In this document: piece after piece, positions 20,236 to 30,771 of the stretch
How the letters are laid out: the number at the start of each line of letters is the position of its first letter
Numbering within the stretch: position 1 is the first letter of the stretch
Source: Eutreptiella sp. 'Long Island Sound 2002'
Lineage: Eukaryota > Euglenozoa > Euglenophyceae > Eutreptiales > Eutreptiaceae
Assembly (NCBI GenBank): GCA_964036045.1
Contig: OZ038386.1
Span: 18,860,398-18,924,397 of the forward strand
Reading direction: 5' to 3'
DNA length: 64,000 bases
Position numbers and translations under genes: made by a program
Notes under the pieces: model-generated
What the model was told of the DNA's origin: nothing
What the model saw: only the letters and a program-made list of their open reading frames with translations
The model's database searches: none

Positions 20236-21795
20236 GCCTGAACCCATGGGGTTTGGAATGCGGGAAGGATTTGCTCCATCGGCCGTCCATATCCCCGTAT
20301 TGGGGTCCTTCGCCCACAGGTTTCCGCCTGGATGACCTCGACCATGTCCGTCGGCGCTTCCCATGGTTCGCCCCTGCATGGTCTGGTTCTCGATCTTCTC
20401 TTCAGCATAAACTACCATATTCGTCGTGATCGGTACATCCTGGGCGGCATGGGACATCTGTACCGTCAGGCTCCTCGGGTCCGTGGTTACGTGCCCTTCC
20501 CGAATGGACCCAGCCGGTGCCGTGTGTTCCCCGAGCATTGTGGATTCGCTGAACATGGGAACAAACGCCAGCGCACCCGGGTCAACACGCGGAGGCGCGT
20601 ATGGTGCCTCTGCAGGGCCGCCCATGGGTTTATCCATGGCGCTCCTGAGGGTCTTAACCCGCTCCACCAGCTCTGCCGCGGCCGGCTTTGCCGGGAGCTC
20701 CGGACCCGAGGCGAGGGGCTGTAGCTCATCTAGCCTTTTCAGGCGTCCCGACATGTCCTCCACTAGGTGGAGGAGGCTGTCCACCACTCGCTGCTGCTTC
20801 TCCAGGGCCAGCTCCAGATTCTCCCGGTACCGGTCCCGTTCCGCTCGCAGCTCCTCCATGTCTTTCTCCGCGGCCGACTGGTCGTCCAGGATCCCCGCGA
20901 CGTCCTCCTCTAGACCGTCCTTGGCGTTGTCCAGGCGGTCAAGGCGATGCACGATGGCGTCCATCCCCATCTTCGGGTACTTGCCCATGAGGAAGGACAC
21001 GTGCTCGCAGTGGCACGCAGCGTGCTTTCCGCAGGATTCAGCGCATCCCGCGGTTCCCGGCACCTCAGACTCATCACCCATGGGCGTATCGCCTATGGCG
21101 TCCGTCTCTGGTCCCGTGTGCCGGGGCACAGGTGCCGTCCGGGCCCTGGCTGGCCTCTCCAAGCCCTCGGCGTCGTGCTTCAGGGCGGGCTCGGGGGCCG
21201 TATGCGCCCTGGCTATCGGCGCGGACGTCTCCGACTCCGAAGGTGGCTCGTAGGCTGTCCGATAGCCCTCGGAGTGCCCCTCGGATTCCCACAGCCTGAC
21301 CGGGCTGGGGTCCGTGTCCATAGCCCCGGCGTCCCTTGCCGCGGACTTGGGTGACCCGCGCTTCCGGTAGCGCCGGGCCCGTCCTCCACTACTGCCTGAA
21401 TGGCAGGCCTCATCAGAATCCTCCGCGGCGGAGCGGAGGTTGCATGCCTTTCGGCAGCGACGCTCACACATGGAGACCAGGTCCTCCATGTCACGTCCTC
21501 CTCTTCCCGAATGTCGTACTTCTCTTCGGGCTTCAACTTCCGGAGTTCGCCATGCTCTTGAACGTCTCGGTTCGTCTATGGCCCCAATCTCCGGCGTGGT
21601 CTCCACCGAGTCCACAATACGCACCCGGGGCGTACTTGGGCAGGGCTCATAAGGGCCCAAGTCCCCGGGTCGGCGGTTGGTAGGGGCAGCAGGTAAGCCT
21701 CTGCTACCATAAAGAAGGTCCCTACCAGGACCGGCCCCCGCTGTGCCCCTTCCGCCTGTTACCCCTGCTGATTTACTCTGGATCAACGATTGCAT
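20236..21795 (-). CDS. gag: E1 gag, N-terminal half
   Basis: These are 520 codons from an ATG inside the 5' LTR to the E2 insertion point; as it stands the frame runs four codons into the E2 LTR and stops. The frame crosses the primer site, translated as YGSRGLP. The protein is rich in Arg, Glu, Pro and Ser. It has a predicted coiled coil of about 60 residues near the middle (LEEDVAGILDD to SGRLKRLDEL) and a Cys/His-rich patch just before it (CAESCGKHAACHCEH). The coiled coil could mediate Gag assembly. The second half is at 7915-9465. Confidence 0.85.
21692..21709 (-). other. E1 primer binding site (initiator tRNA-Met)
   Basis: On the minus strand TGGTAGCAGAGGCTTACC abuts the 5' LTR. It matches the E2 primer site for its first 14 bases and complements the initiator tRNA-Met 3' end for 12. 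Confidence 0.85.
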
Positions 21796-24077
21796 TTCTC
21801 AAAATCCTCAAAGTCCAGGGTCCAAAATCAAAAAAATATAGAAAATGTAATCCTCCTTCAACCCTGAACAGCAACCAGATCCCACAAATACAGCAATAGC
21901 CCAATTCACAATCCAAATCAGGCTGCGGGCTTCCGTTCAGCACACCGGTCGTCTCACGGTGGCGGGCATATACAAGAATTGCACCAAAGAGGAAAGCCCT
22001 TAAATTGGCATATGAACACAAATAAGGCAAAGTTGGGGAAAGAGGTAAACATACACATTCGCAACCATAAACCCCTCATTCCCTGGACTCAAGACCTTTC
22101 CTTGACTCACCAACATATTGCCCTGAACCAGGTCAAATGAGATGGCTGAATGCCGTGTGTCACAAGTCAATACACAAACCCCAAATATGTGTTCACTCCC
22201 AAGCCTATATATCCTAGACCAATAGGGGAGGTGGCGTGTCATGGCCTAGAGTGGCACTCAGGACCATGCCCTACCCTGACATAACCTTGGTTGGACTTGG
22301 AGTCGAATGGGCTTGGAGATATGCCACATGAGTTTGAACTCATAACATGCCAAGAAGCTGCCAATTCACACCATATTGGCCATATATCAAATATATGCTC
22401 AAAATTGAAGGTACCACTTATCCGAAGGCTCAAAGCATGCATGGAATCGAAGTCTAGTATTCATGGAGGATAGAGACCAAAGGTCAATGCCCATGTACAT
22501 CCCACCTTTAACCTCGAAACCCCTTCGGATATGGGCGCCACGCACTGCCCAAGTCAGCCCATGATCTTGAGACCAATTCTTGTGATCCTTTGTGCGCCAA
22601 GCCAAATGGAGTACGCGATCCGGCATATGGTGGTGTTCAACTCCAAAGCATATGCCAACATGTGAATCACATACCATGGTTCGACTCTGCATAGGCTTCT
22701 TGCTGTTTGCCGACCAGGTAAGTACACAAAATGCAAAAATGAGCAAAAATTGAGGTCAAAAACATGAAAATATGTCCAAATACAAAGTTGTCATGATAGT
22801 ATATCTCTATGCTCACCCATGATATCCGCTCATGGTTCAATACACAGATGATTGGAACCATTTGCGAACAATTCCCCCACTTGGATCCCCAATCGGGCGC
22901 ATGGAGATACCTTCGCCACTCGTATCTACATGCCCCATGAAAATGGGAGTGCACTCATGGATCTCCTTGCCAAACATACCATGAGCAATACATATGCGGT
23001 AGACTTAGTCTAGCGCTTTGAATTCCACAATTGGAACATGGGCAAAGCCCTTGTCACGTGTGGCTCCCCATCTCTTCGGCCACACGAAGATATATAACAG
23101 GGGCGTGAGCATATCAAGACATATACCATGCATATAACACATACCCTCAAAATGTGGCTCCCACCACGATATGCCATGTCCCTCCATGGTCATAACTTTA
23201 CGTTAAAAATACGTGGGAACCCAAGGAAAGTATCTATGCAACCCCAACACTCATGCGGCACACTCGAAAGTCGCATTAAAATATTCGGTTGCACGGTCCA
23301 AGAGTTATGTATCACTTTATACCCTCTTGACCCTTTTCCCTTCCTACACCGGGCATGTGTGCGCACCAAAGGCGTTTGATGCTTCCTAAATTAACTTGAG
23401 ACTAAGGCGCTTGCAACCCAACCTTCCTTATTCTCTTTCCTCACACTCGCGTGTAGATATGGCCCTTCAAAGTGGTCCCACCATTCACTTTTGTTTCCCT
23501 TATATCTCCAAGTCAAATGGGTGGCAAGTATAAGGGAAACCTGATTCGGGCATAGGGAAAGGAGTATGACCACTCGAAGAAGACAAAATCAAGTGCGGCG
23601 ATGTCGAAGTCGATAATCCGATTTCGACATCGCGAAAAATTCAGATTAAAATTTCGAGTGCTTATTTAGAGAATTGCGGAAGCAACGAACCCTTTACAGA
23701 TGAAATCTGACCCTTCATCGGGGTTTCCGCCAAAATATCTGGAAATAACAGTGAACCAATCGGTTAACGCAAAATCGCGAGCCAACTGACGGTCGCCGAT
23801 ACATTGACCATCAGAACGAAAGGCTTAAAAATTACGGAAACATTATGATAAAAAAACCCTGTTGATTCCTGATATTCCGATATATAAATCTCCGCTGGCG
23901 GCGCCTCGGTACTGAATATGGCCGCTCATAGCCGGAATGGCCAAACCTATCACACTATCACATCGGGTTAGGTCAGGTAGATGGGAGAGTATGATATCAG
24001 ACAATGGCGGCTTGCCGGCACATAGATACACACCCCAAGTGACCCCAAGATGGCCACGGGGGTCCGAACTGGCTTCA
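21710..24077 (-). repeat. E1 5' LTR
   Basis: This 2,368 bp LTR matches 88-2454 with scattered substitutions (roughly 1-2% by eye). It is followed by the CTCA target duplication at 24078-24081. It carries the gag ATG at 21793-21795 and the conserved hairpin at 23598-23633. Confidence 0.93.
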
Positions 24078-24249
24078 CTCAGGTTAAGGACAAAGTCGGG
24101 ACGCCGGGGCATGACATCAGCGTTTGCAGAGCACAACGAAAGGCATGTAAGCCCGTACAACTAGCACTGTATGGTGCTCGATATATCATGCATGAGAAAG
24201 GGGCCCCAACGGCAAAGGGCACCACAACCCCTGCACACCAAATACATAC

Positions 24250-24395
24250 AGGCATTGGCGCCACAAGGCACACAACACCGCACTGGTGCCACAAGGCACT
24301 CAGATTTGTACAAGTTCGAGATGCAACCCCCATGGCGCCACAAGGCACACATTCACAACACCTGTGGCGCCACAAGGCACACAGGGCTGAGTGGG
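24250..24395. repeat. GGCGCCACAAGGCAC short repeats
   Basis: Four spaced copies of a 15-base word with small variants (GGTGCCACAAGGCAC in one) lie in about 145 bp. No function is apparent. Confidence 0.6.
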
Positions 24396-25294
24396 GTGAA
24401 ACAGCAGCACTGTGCACAAACAGATTTAGCGTGATTACGGGCCGCGCCACAGATTGGACAGGAATCCCAAACCCAGCAAAACTCGGATCATAGGCACACC
24501 ACTACTGTCGCTTCCGTCATGTTATGACTACGTTCTAGAATCCACTCACTTCCCTTGTGTCTTCCAGACCTTGAGTCCCTACCCAGCACCAGTCGAATCC
24601 AATTCTGATATCCAAGTCCAACTCCAATCCAGAACCGTCAAAGTCTTGACGGAAAGATGATCTCACATACCCATGTCTATGGAATGAGGATAGGAATACA
24701 ATATAATGTGAAACCACAGATTTGAATACTTTAACACTGCAAAACAATATCGTTCAACGGAACAATCTTTAATCCACTGATGCGCATGTGATATCACTGC
24801 AGGGGGCGCTCTGGCCCATCACACCCCCCGAACAAGACCCGACACCCGGGTGGAGGGAATGAAAAAGAGATGCATGGGCTAGAGTGCCCACACAGGGGAC
24901 AAAACTCAAGGCCCCGCACAACCCCAGAGAATGTAACAAACTGGAGCACTGCATTGTACAACCCCACCACACTGTCGCCTGAAGGAACGTGAGTGGGTGT
25001 GTCCCAGACACAAAAAGGGCAGAGCAGTGCGCTGGGCCTGGGTTGCTGTCTGAGTGAACCAAGTGCAAGTGGCGTGCACGTACCAGTGGTGCAGAGTGAA
25101 CAGACACCCACTGTGCAACCTACCAACACCCAGGAGTGAACAACCGAAGTGTGCAACGTGCCCTAGGCGTTGAGTGACCTAGTGCAGTGCTGTGCAACGT
25201 GCCAAACACCAAAGAGTGATCAACCAACTGCCCTTGTGCACGTGCCAAACAACAACACACGCAACAACAAAAAGCTGAAACCCAGAAATTGAAT

Positions 25295-25357
25295 GAGATG
25301 GCTGCCCTGGTGCATGAGATGGCAGCTCTGTTGACTGAGATAGCAGCTCTGCTGGCC
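25295..25357 (+). repeat. Three 21 bp repeats coding a heptad-like peptide
   Basis: On the plus strand three tandem 21-base units translate as EMAALVH, EMAALLT, EIAALLA, with leucines spaced as in a coiled coil. The frame is open for some distance upstream, continues ASANNRR and stops at 25378. It may be a relic exon of a coiled-coil protein; there is no recognisable gene around it. Confidence 0.45.
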
Positions 25358-25482
25358 TCGGCAAACAACAGAAGATGACTCAGGCTGGCCAACCCCAAAA
25401 GACCGCGCAGTGACTGACCGCGGAGACTGCACAAAAAAAATAACCATGCCAAACGAATTGAAGCAAACACCTTAGAGACAGG

Positions 25483-26475
25483 TTACACCTGTCTTTTTGA
25501 CTTATACTTGGGCCTGCGGCAGCGCTTAGAGGCCGGCGAAGCTCCTGGCAAACTGGACGGTTGTGACGGAGGCGTCGCCAAAGCCACTGGGCTAAGGTTC
25601 GGAATCGGTTTTACCAATTAATCGGATAATCGGATTGATTGGATTAATTGGGTCTAGTGCGACAAATAATCGGTAAAACTGATTATTTTAAAAACTGGTA
25701 TAAACCAATTAATCGGACAAGTTATGTATGAAAAAGAAATATTTCGTTGATACACCATGAAATGTTTCTTATCAAAAACCAGCGGATTTTGCAAAATCAC
25801 AGGCAATTTGGGATAAAAGTCAAAGGTTTAGCATGTCTTTGACCTCTATTTTCCTGTTTACTATCTCTTAGGTAAAAGTTCACGGCTTTTTGGCAATAAT
25901 TGCATTTTGTAGATACAACAATCGAAAATGACCGATTATTTTTATGTGATATAATCCGAATAATTGGTTATTTTTATAGAAAAAATTGAAAACAATCGGT
26001 TATTTTTGCATGAAACCAATTCCGAACCTTACACTGGGCGCGTTGATGAAGGCAGCGCGGCTGTTGGCATGGGCTGCGCTGCCGATGTTGTCGCTGGTGT
26101 CACCGATGATGCTGGCGTTGGTGGAGCGGGCAACAACTCTACGCCCTCGGCTGGCAACGGCAGCGAAGGACTCGTCGACTTCGGTGGAGGCGACTCGGAT
26201 TTAGGCGCTCTGCTTGGCGACGAACTAGCACAGGTGTCCAAAGGCGTGGCAGGCAAAGACCTCTCGTCAGTAGGTAAAGACGACCGTAGCGGAGCGACCG
26301 TAGCAGGCGCAGGCAAAGATGGGGAGCGAGATGATGGCGCTGTCTTTGTGGAAGCTGGCGTCGACGCCGTTGTCACCGGCGATGCTGGCGGCGGCGACAG
26401 AACAGGCTCAGATGAAGAGGGCGACAAAGAATCCCCTACGGATGAAAAGAGTGCATTTTTGAGGGAGGGGTGCAT
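25483..26475 (-). pseudogene. Ser/Pro-rich ORF interrupted by a MITE
   Basis: On the minus strand an ORF (26475-26032) rich in Ser, Pro, Ala and Thr runs into the hAT-like MITE and stops inside it. Taking out the MITE and one 8 bp duplication, the frame continues across the junction for 34 more codons to a TAA at 25483-25485. The end is strongly basic (SKRCRRPKY), as in a nuclear localisation or nucleic-acid-binding tail. That continuation argues that the minus strand, not the open plus strand, was coding. Upstream the same frame has a TGA at 26530-26532 and then the dUTPase-like fragment, so this may be the last exon or a decayed 3' part of one gene. The function is not recognised. Confidence 0.45.
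25593..26031. mobile_element. hAT-like MITE (439 bp)
   Basis: The ends are inverted repeats, TAAGGTTCGGAATCGGTTTT on the left and the same with two or three changes on the right. They are flanked by an exact 8 bp duplication, CACTGGGC, at 25585-25592 and 26032-26039. The inside is AT-rich, has AATCGG and CGGTTATTTTT words and does not code for a transposase. The 8 bp duplication fits the hAT superfamily. Confidence 0.85.
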
Positions 26476-26529
26476 AGCCCGAAAGGCAATGGCTCTCGCT
26501 GATGGCGTCCACGGCGTGGCAGCTCTCGC

Positions 26530-26748
26530 TCAAAGGATGAATGGTTCCAAGTCGTCGTCAGTGACTCCGATCCCAACCCATGAACAAGGGTTTGTTGTCA
26601 TGTTATAGCCAGCCGCAGATTCACACTCACGGACGGGCAGAACAGCTCGCTCCGACAACTTCTTGACGTACAAGCAGGGCTCGATGCCTGGACGATCTTC
26701 GACATTCAGGAGACTTTCCGTCATGTGATGCTGCAAAATGCACTCCAC
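26530..26748 (-). pseudogene. dUTPase-like fragment
   Basis: This 72-codon minus frame contains VKKLSERAVLPVRECESAAG followed by YN. That resembles the N-terminal part of trimeric dUTPases, where a conserved Lys-Leu-Ser, Ala-x-Leu-Pro stretch leads into motif 1 (Ala-Gly-Tyr-Asp). Here the motif 1 Asp is Asn. The later dUTPase motifs are not seen in the next codons, so this is a fragment, an exon of a split gene or a chance likeness. It is in frame with the Ser/Pro-rich ORF downstream, separated by one TGA. Confidence 0.35.
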
Positions 26749-27263
26749 TGGCGCTGCGATCAGAAATTTGTCGTTTTGTTAGCACTACGCCCAAAATCCC
26801 GTGCTGCAGAAAAGGTTTTGTCGACAATATCACCAGATATGGAGCACACGTTGCAGCAAGCATACACAGGACCATGAAGACGATTGTTAGGCTTGTCAAA
26901 ACGACAAATAAATCAGATCACATCATTGTCTGCATCGACGATATAAGTACATGTGTGGATTGTCGTATAACACCAACAAGCAGTCCTAATCTCGATTGAA
27001 TGTCTACATGTCTACAAATTACCGATGTGCGCGCGTCTGCTGCGCAATAGTGCAAGTGTTGCACAGGGCCATTACAATTTGTGCACCTGCTTTTCGGTTA
27101 CGTCTTTGTGCAATAGTGACTTTTTGGCGAAAAGCATGGAACAGTGGCAAGATTTTTTGAAATCTAAAATGTTGGCTTTTGAAACAGTTTTGGCCATCAT
27201 AGATCGAAGAAAACATGTTGAAACAGGCACAGGCACAGGGCATCATTGTATCATTGGGGAATC
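26749..27263. other. Spacer
   Basis: There are only short open frames on both strands, and I recognise no domain. A minus-strand frame (26627-26899) overlaps the dUTPase-like fragment in another phase. Confidence 0.4.
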
Positions 27264-27528
27264 TGTAATGGTCTTGTCCTTGGTTTGATTCTGATCATCC
27301 TTGTCGAAATCCTTCATTTTGATCTATCTCCTTCTAACGTCTGCGAAGCACTCAAGAACAATAACCAAAACTTAATATCATCCCGTCAATCTGTACAAAC
27401 ATTTTGAATGTAAAATACATACCTAAATTATGCTTTCTGATATGCCTACTTTATTCTGATCTGGCCTATGCTACACATGCGCGACACACGCGATCGCACT
27501 AGCGATCTTTACTCTGTGTCCTATTACA
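27264..27528 (-). repeat. E6 LTR, copy 1
   Basis: This 265 bp copy has ends TGTAATGG and CTATTACA on the plus strand. It contains GCGACACACGCGATCGC and TAGCGATC words near the right end. Confidence 0.85.
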
Positions 27529-30505
27529 CTCCCTTCCCAAGCTATTTGCTGGGGTTTACCTAAGCAAATGGCTGACTAAGGAAAATAGACACTCAGATCT
27601 TTACACTAGTGAAAGGGGGGGGGGGGGGCTGAGCTGCTGTAGACAGCCCAGGGCAGGGTGTCAAACAAAAAAGTCAAACACACACCCAAAAGAAATATTA
27701 CTGTGGCGTGCTGCAGGACTGAAGTACACTGCAGCCCTACATACTAGTTAGCGTGGGGGTGGGGGTGGAACTGTGGGCCTGGACTACACTGCAACCTATA
27801 ATACTAACCCGCCTACAAACAGAAACTGCCTGCAGCAATGGCTAAGCAGGCAATGCAGCCTCAAAAGCCCTCTGGAAAAAAAAAGGGGGCTGTCAGAAAA
27901 TCTGTAACAATTTTCTGCCCGCCTGAAAAGCTTAGAATATTGTACAAAAATGCATCCCTGCCTGCCCTGCAGCATACACAGCAAGTGGAGTGTTTTGTTT
28001 CTTTCCTGTCATTCCGCAGTCCAGCACGACACCTGTATACTCTACAAATTCCATTAACCTGCACCTGATTCAAATTCCAATTCAGCTCATGTCAAATTCG
28101 CTTTTCTCCACTTGCTGGGCCTGCAGAGGCAAAACAGAAACAACAGAACATGCATGTCATATAAAAAAAAACGACGACGTGTCGGATCGTCAGCACATAT
28201 CCACCATCGTACACCGCTGATTCCCACTTCTGTTGACCCGACCTGCATGAACGCACAGAGGTTAGAAAATACACACACCCAAACGACAACTATGTTAATG
28301 CACACAATGTATAAAAACGCAAACGAAAGCCTACTGAAACGCAGCTTGAAATATTTTTATCATTGTATCCTGTTGTCAAACGCGTAACTGTATTTGTAAA
28401 ATCTATAATAAAAACTAATCAAGCTGGACTGAGCAAACCTACGCCAACGCTTTGCCACACCTGGCGCACGCACAAATGCACACACATACTCGCAAGAAAA
28501 AAAAAAAGAAAGACCAACACAGACAAAATAATTTGAAATGTAAAAGAATTAAAGTAAGAAGTAAAAGTATACCGAAACACAAACAACAAAGCAAACTCAC
28601 AACTCACGCAGGGCTATGCAAGATGTGTGTCAGGCGCGGGTGCTCATCTCCTGCCTGCCAACCCAAAGCAAAAATCACCTTAAGACCAGGCCCTGTGCAT
28701 CACACACCATGGCCAGGGGGCGGGGCGAAACACACGCCACACCACCAAAAAGAATGCTCACGCAGGCAAAACAACAATACCAGGGAGGGGTGTCCAGGGA
28801 ATGAATCACTCAAACCCATAGAACAAGATGCATCACGCACCCAAAAAACAATCGCCGCATCACGCAGCGCGGGCGGGGCACCTCACGCACCACTCAGCGC
28901 ATCACGCGCACACCCTGGGGTTTGGGGGTTTGGAGCCTCAGGCTCCTTAGACAGTAGGGGGTTTACCGTAACTCTTATCATCGCACGCAATGTGCGGTTG
29001 CTGCCAAAAGCTGCAAACAGAAAACGAAATACACCCATACAGGTAAGTATAAAATGAAGCCCTTAAACAACTCACACTGAAGTGGAAGCACCCTTCGAAT
29101 ACGAAAAAGACAAAAAGGGTCGTGGCCATGCGCAAAGGGGCGGAGGTGGCCAACCACTCCAGCAAATACAAAGAAGAAAAGAAGAAGCACAAAGGTAAAA
29201 CAAAAGAAGACAAAAGACCCCAAAACCACAAAATGAGAAAAACTGTCAAAAATAAACACAAGAGGAAAAAGAAGACAAGCCTGCATATACATATACGCAA
29301 ACAAAAACACCGCACACTGAAAAACTCACTCACTGTACACGCAGCACGTACCCAAAATGTACATTCAACTCATTTGAATCCTGGATTCTTGGCTGTTCAA
29401 CCTGCAAAGGCAGGAGCACAAAAGCCAACGCGACACAAACACAAACAAACGAAGCGAACACACAGCAGGTATGCAACACACAACACACCTGTAAACAGGA
29501 CGTGTCCGCGTGTGCTCACCTTTCGTGTTGCCTTGTGTTGCTCGTGTTCCACCTCTGCACAAACACACACACACAGAATCACAGAGCGGTTGCAAAAAAT
29601 AAACCCGTGACGAAGAAGCGAAACACGGCGAAGACAAAACGAAAACGAGCGAACACAAAGCTGGCATGCAACAGTCGCCACACCTGAAACGTGTGCGTTG
29701 TTGCTCACCATACCCGCATCCCACTGCTCTCATGCCGCCGCTCCCGTGACACGCTTGCGATGCTCTGCACCTGCAAAGCAGGAGTGGCACACCAAACGCA
29801 AAGCAGTGTCAAAAATTGATAATACAATGATAACGGTCGCTCAAGCGAACGAAGCAAACGACACAAAATGCAACACCACGCAAATTAAAAGGCTGGAAAG
29901 CAGCCGACACCAAAATTTACCTACTGTCACTCTCTGCCGTCCCTTGTCAAAGTCCACAGGCGCCTTCTCAGAAAGTGCCACCGGCGCCATCGCGGTCCAA
30001 AGCAACGTGGGCGCCCCACTCCTTACAAGGGCTGTGAAGGGGCTGTCAAGGGGCTGTCTCACCAGACCTGGCGCTAACCAAGGCGCTGTAGGCGCCCCAT
30101 TCCTGCTGACGGCGGTGACCAACGCGCTGTAGGCGCCCCATTCCTGCTGACGGCGGTGACCAACGCACTGTTTCGCCCTCCTGGCACCCAACAAAGTGCC
30201 GTTATTGATGAGGAGCCGTCAACTCCTTCTGGCGGCGCTCCTATCAGCGCCCTACTTCTGCTTGTGGGGGTCTGCACGGCGCAGTCGTTGATGAAGGCGC
30301 TGTCAGCACCTCACTCTTTCTGGCAGCGCTCCCATCAGCGCCGCCCTGGTTCTGCTCATGGCGGCTTGTACAGCGCAGCCGCTCACAGCACTGTCGGCGC
30401 TGTGCAATTGCCCTTGGCGCCGATGAAGATCCTTGGCGCCGTACTCGTCCAACGTCGCAGCAAGCACGCACAGCATAAGCAAGACCTCTTTTTCGATTGA
30501 CGGGA
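27529..30505 (-). other. E6 interior, copy 1 (no recognisable gene)
   Basis: This is 2,977 bp of non-coding character. It has a 14-base G run (27615-27628), long A- and C-rich stretches with CACACA words, and a GGCGCC-rich right third with two 41 bp tandem units (30085-30125 and 30126-30166). The longest frames are low-complexity Lys- or Cys/Phe-rich shadows. Both copies keep them only because the copies are young. Confidence 0.7.
30085..30166. repeat. Two 41 bp tandem units
   Basis: The unit starts GCTGTAGGCGCCCCATTCCT and is repeated exactly once. The second interior has the same pair near 33330-33411. Confidence 0.75.
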
Positions 30506-30771
30506 TGGTAATGGTCTTGTCCTTGGTTTGATTCTGATCATCCTTGTCGAAATCCTTCATTTTGATCTATCTCCTTCTAACGTCTGCGAAGCACTCAAGA
30601 ACAATAACCAAAACTTAATATCATCCCGTCAATCTGTACAAACATTTTGAATGTAAAATACATACCTAAATTATGCTTTCTGATATGCCTACTTTATTCT
30701 GATCTGGCCTATGCTACACATGTGCGACACACGCGATCGCACTAGCGATCTTTACTCTGTGTCCTATTACA
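30506..30771 (-). repeat. E6 LTR, copy 2 (shared central LTR)
   Basis: This 266 bp LTR serves as the boundary of both units. It has one extra G at its left end compared with copy 1. Confidence 0.85.

Larger units (their letters stand above)
88..24077 (-). mobile_element. E1: Ty3/gypsy chromovirus-type LTR retrotransposon, split by E2
   Basis: The element reads on the minus strand. Its 5' LTR is 21710-24077 and its 3' LTR 88-2454, both about 2.37 kb and roughly 98-99% identical by eye. The 4 bp target duplication CTCA lies at 84-87 and 24078-24081. In minus orientation the LTR starts TGAAGCC and ends CTTTA. A primer site matching initiator tRNA-Met abuts the 5' LTR and a purine tract abuts the 3' LTR. 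Without the nested E2 (9471-20235) the element is about 13.2 kb. Its coding part is gag, a UAG codon, then pol in the same frame. Apart from the E2 insertion both reading frames are open, so E1 was probably active recently. Confidence 0.93.
24082..25482. other. Spacer with short degenerate repeats
   Basis: No convincing gene is visible. At 24250-24395 the phrase GGCGCCACAAGGCAC recurs about four times with variants. Around 24840-25210 there are GTGCAACGTGCC-type words. A 21 bp repeat lies at 25295-25357. Confidence 0.5.

Noticed and set aside
25964-26608. 214-codon plus-strand ORF rich in Gly, Asp and Val
   Set aside because: It starts inside the MITE, and the minus frame, not this one, gives a sensible protein end when the MITE is removed.
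28947-29333. Phe/Leu/Cys-rich minus frames that look like membrane proteins
   Set aside because: They are the antisense of the A-rich stretch above, so the hydrophobic look comes from base composition.
29122-29610. Lys-rich 162-codon ORF, repeated at 32367-32855
   Set aside because: It is low-complexity A-rich sequence in the E6 interior, duplicated only because the unit is. No domain or codon signal.
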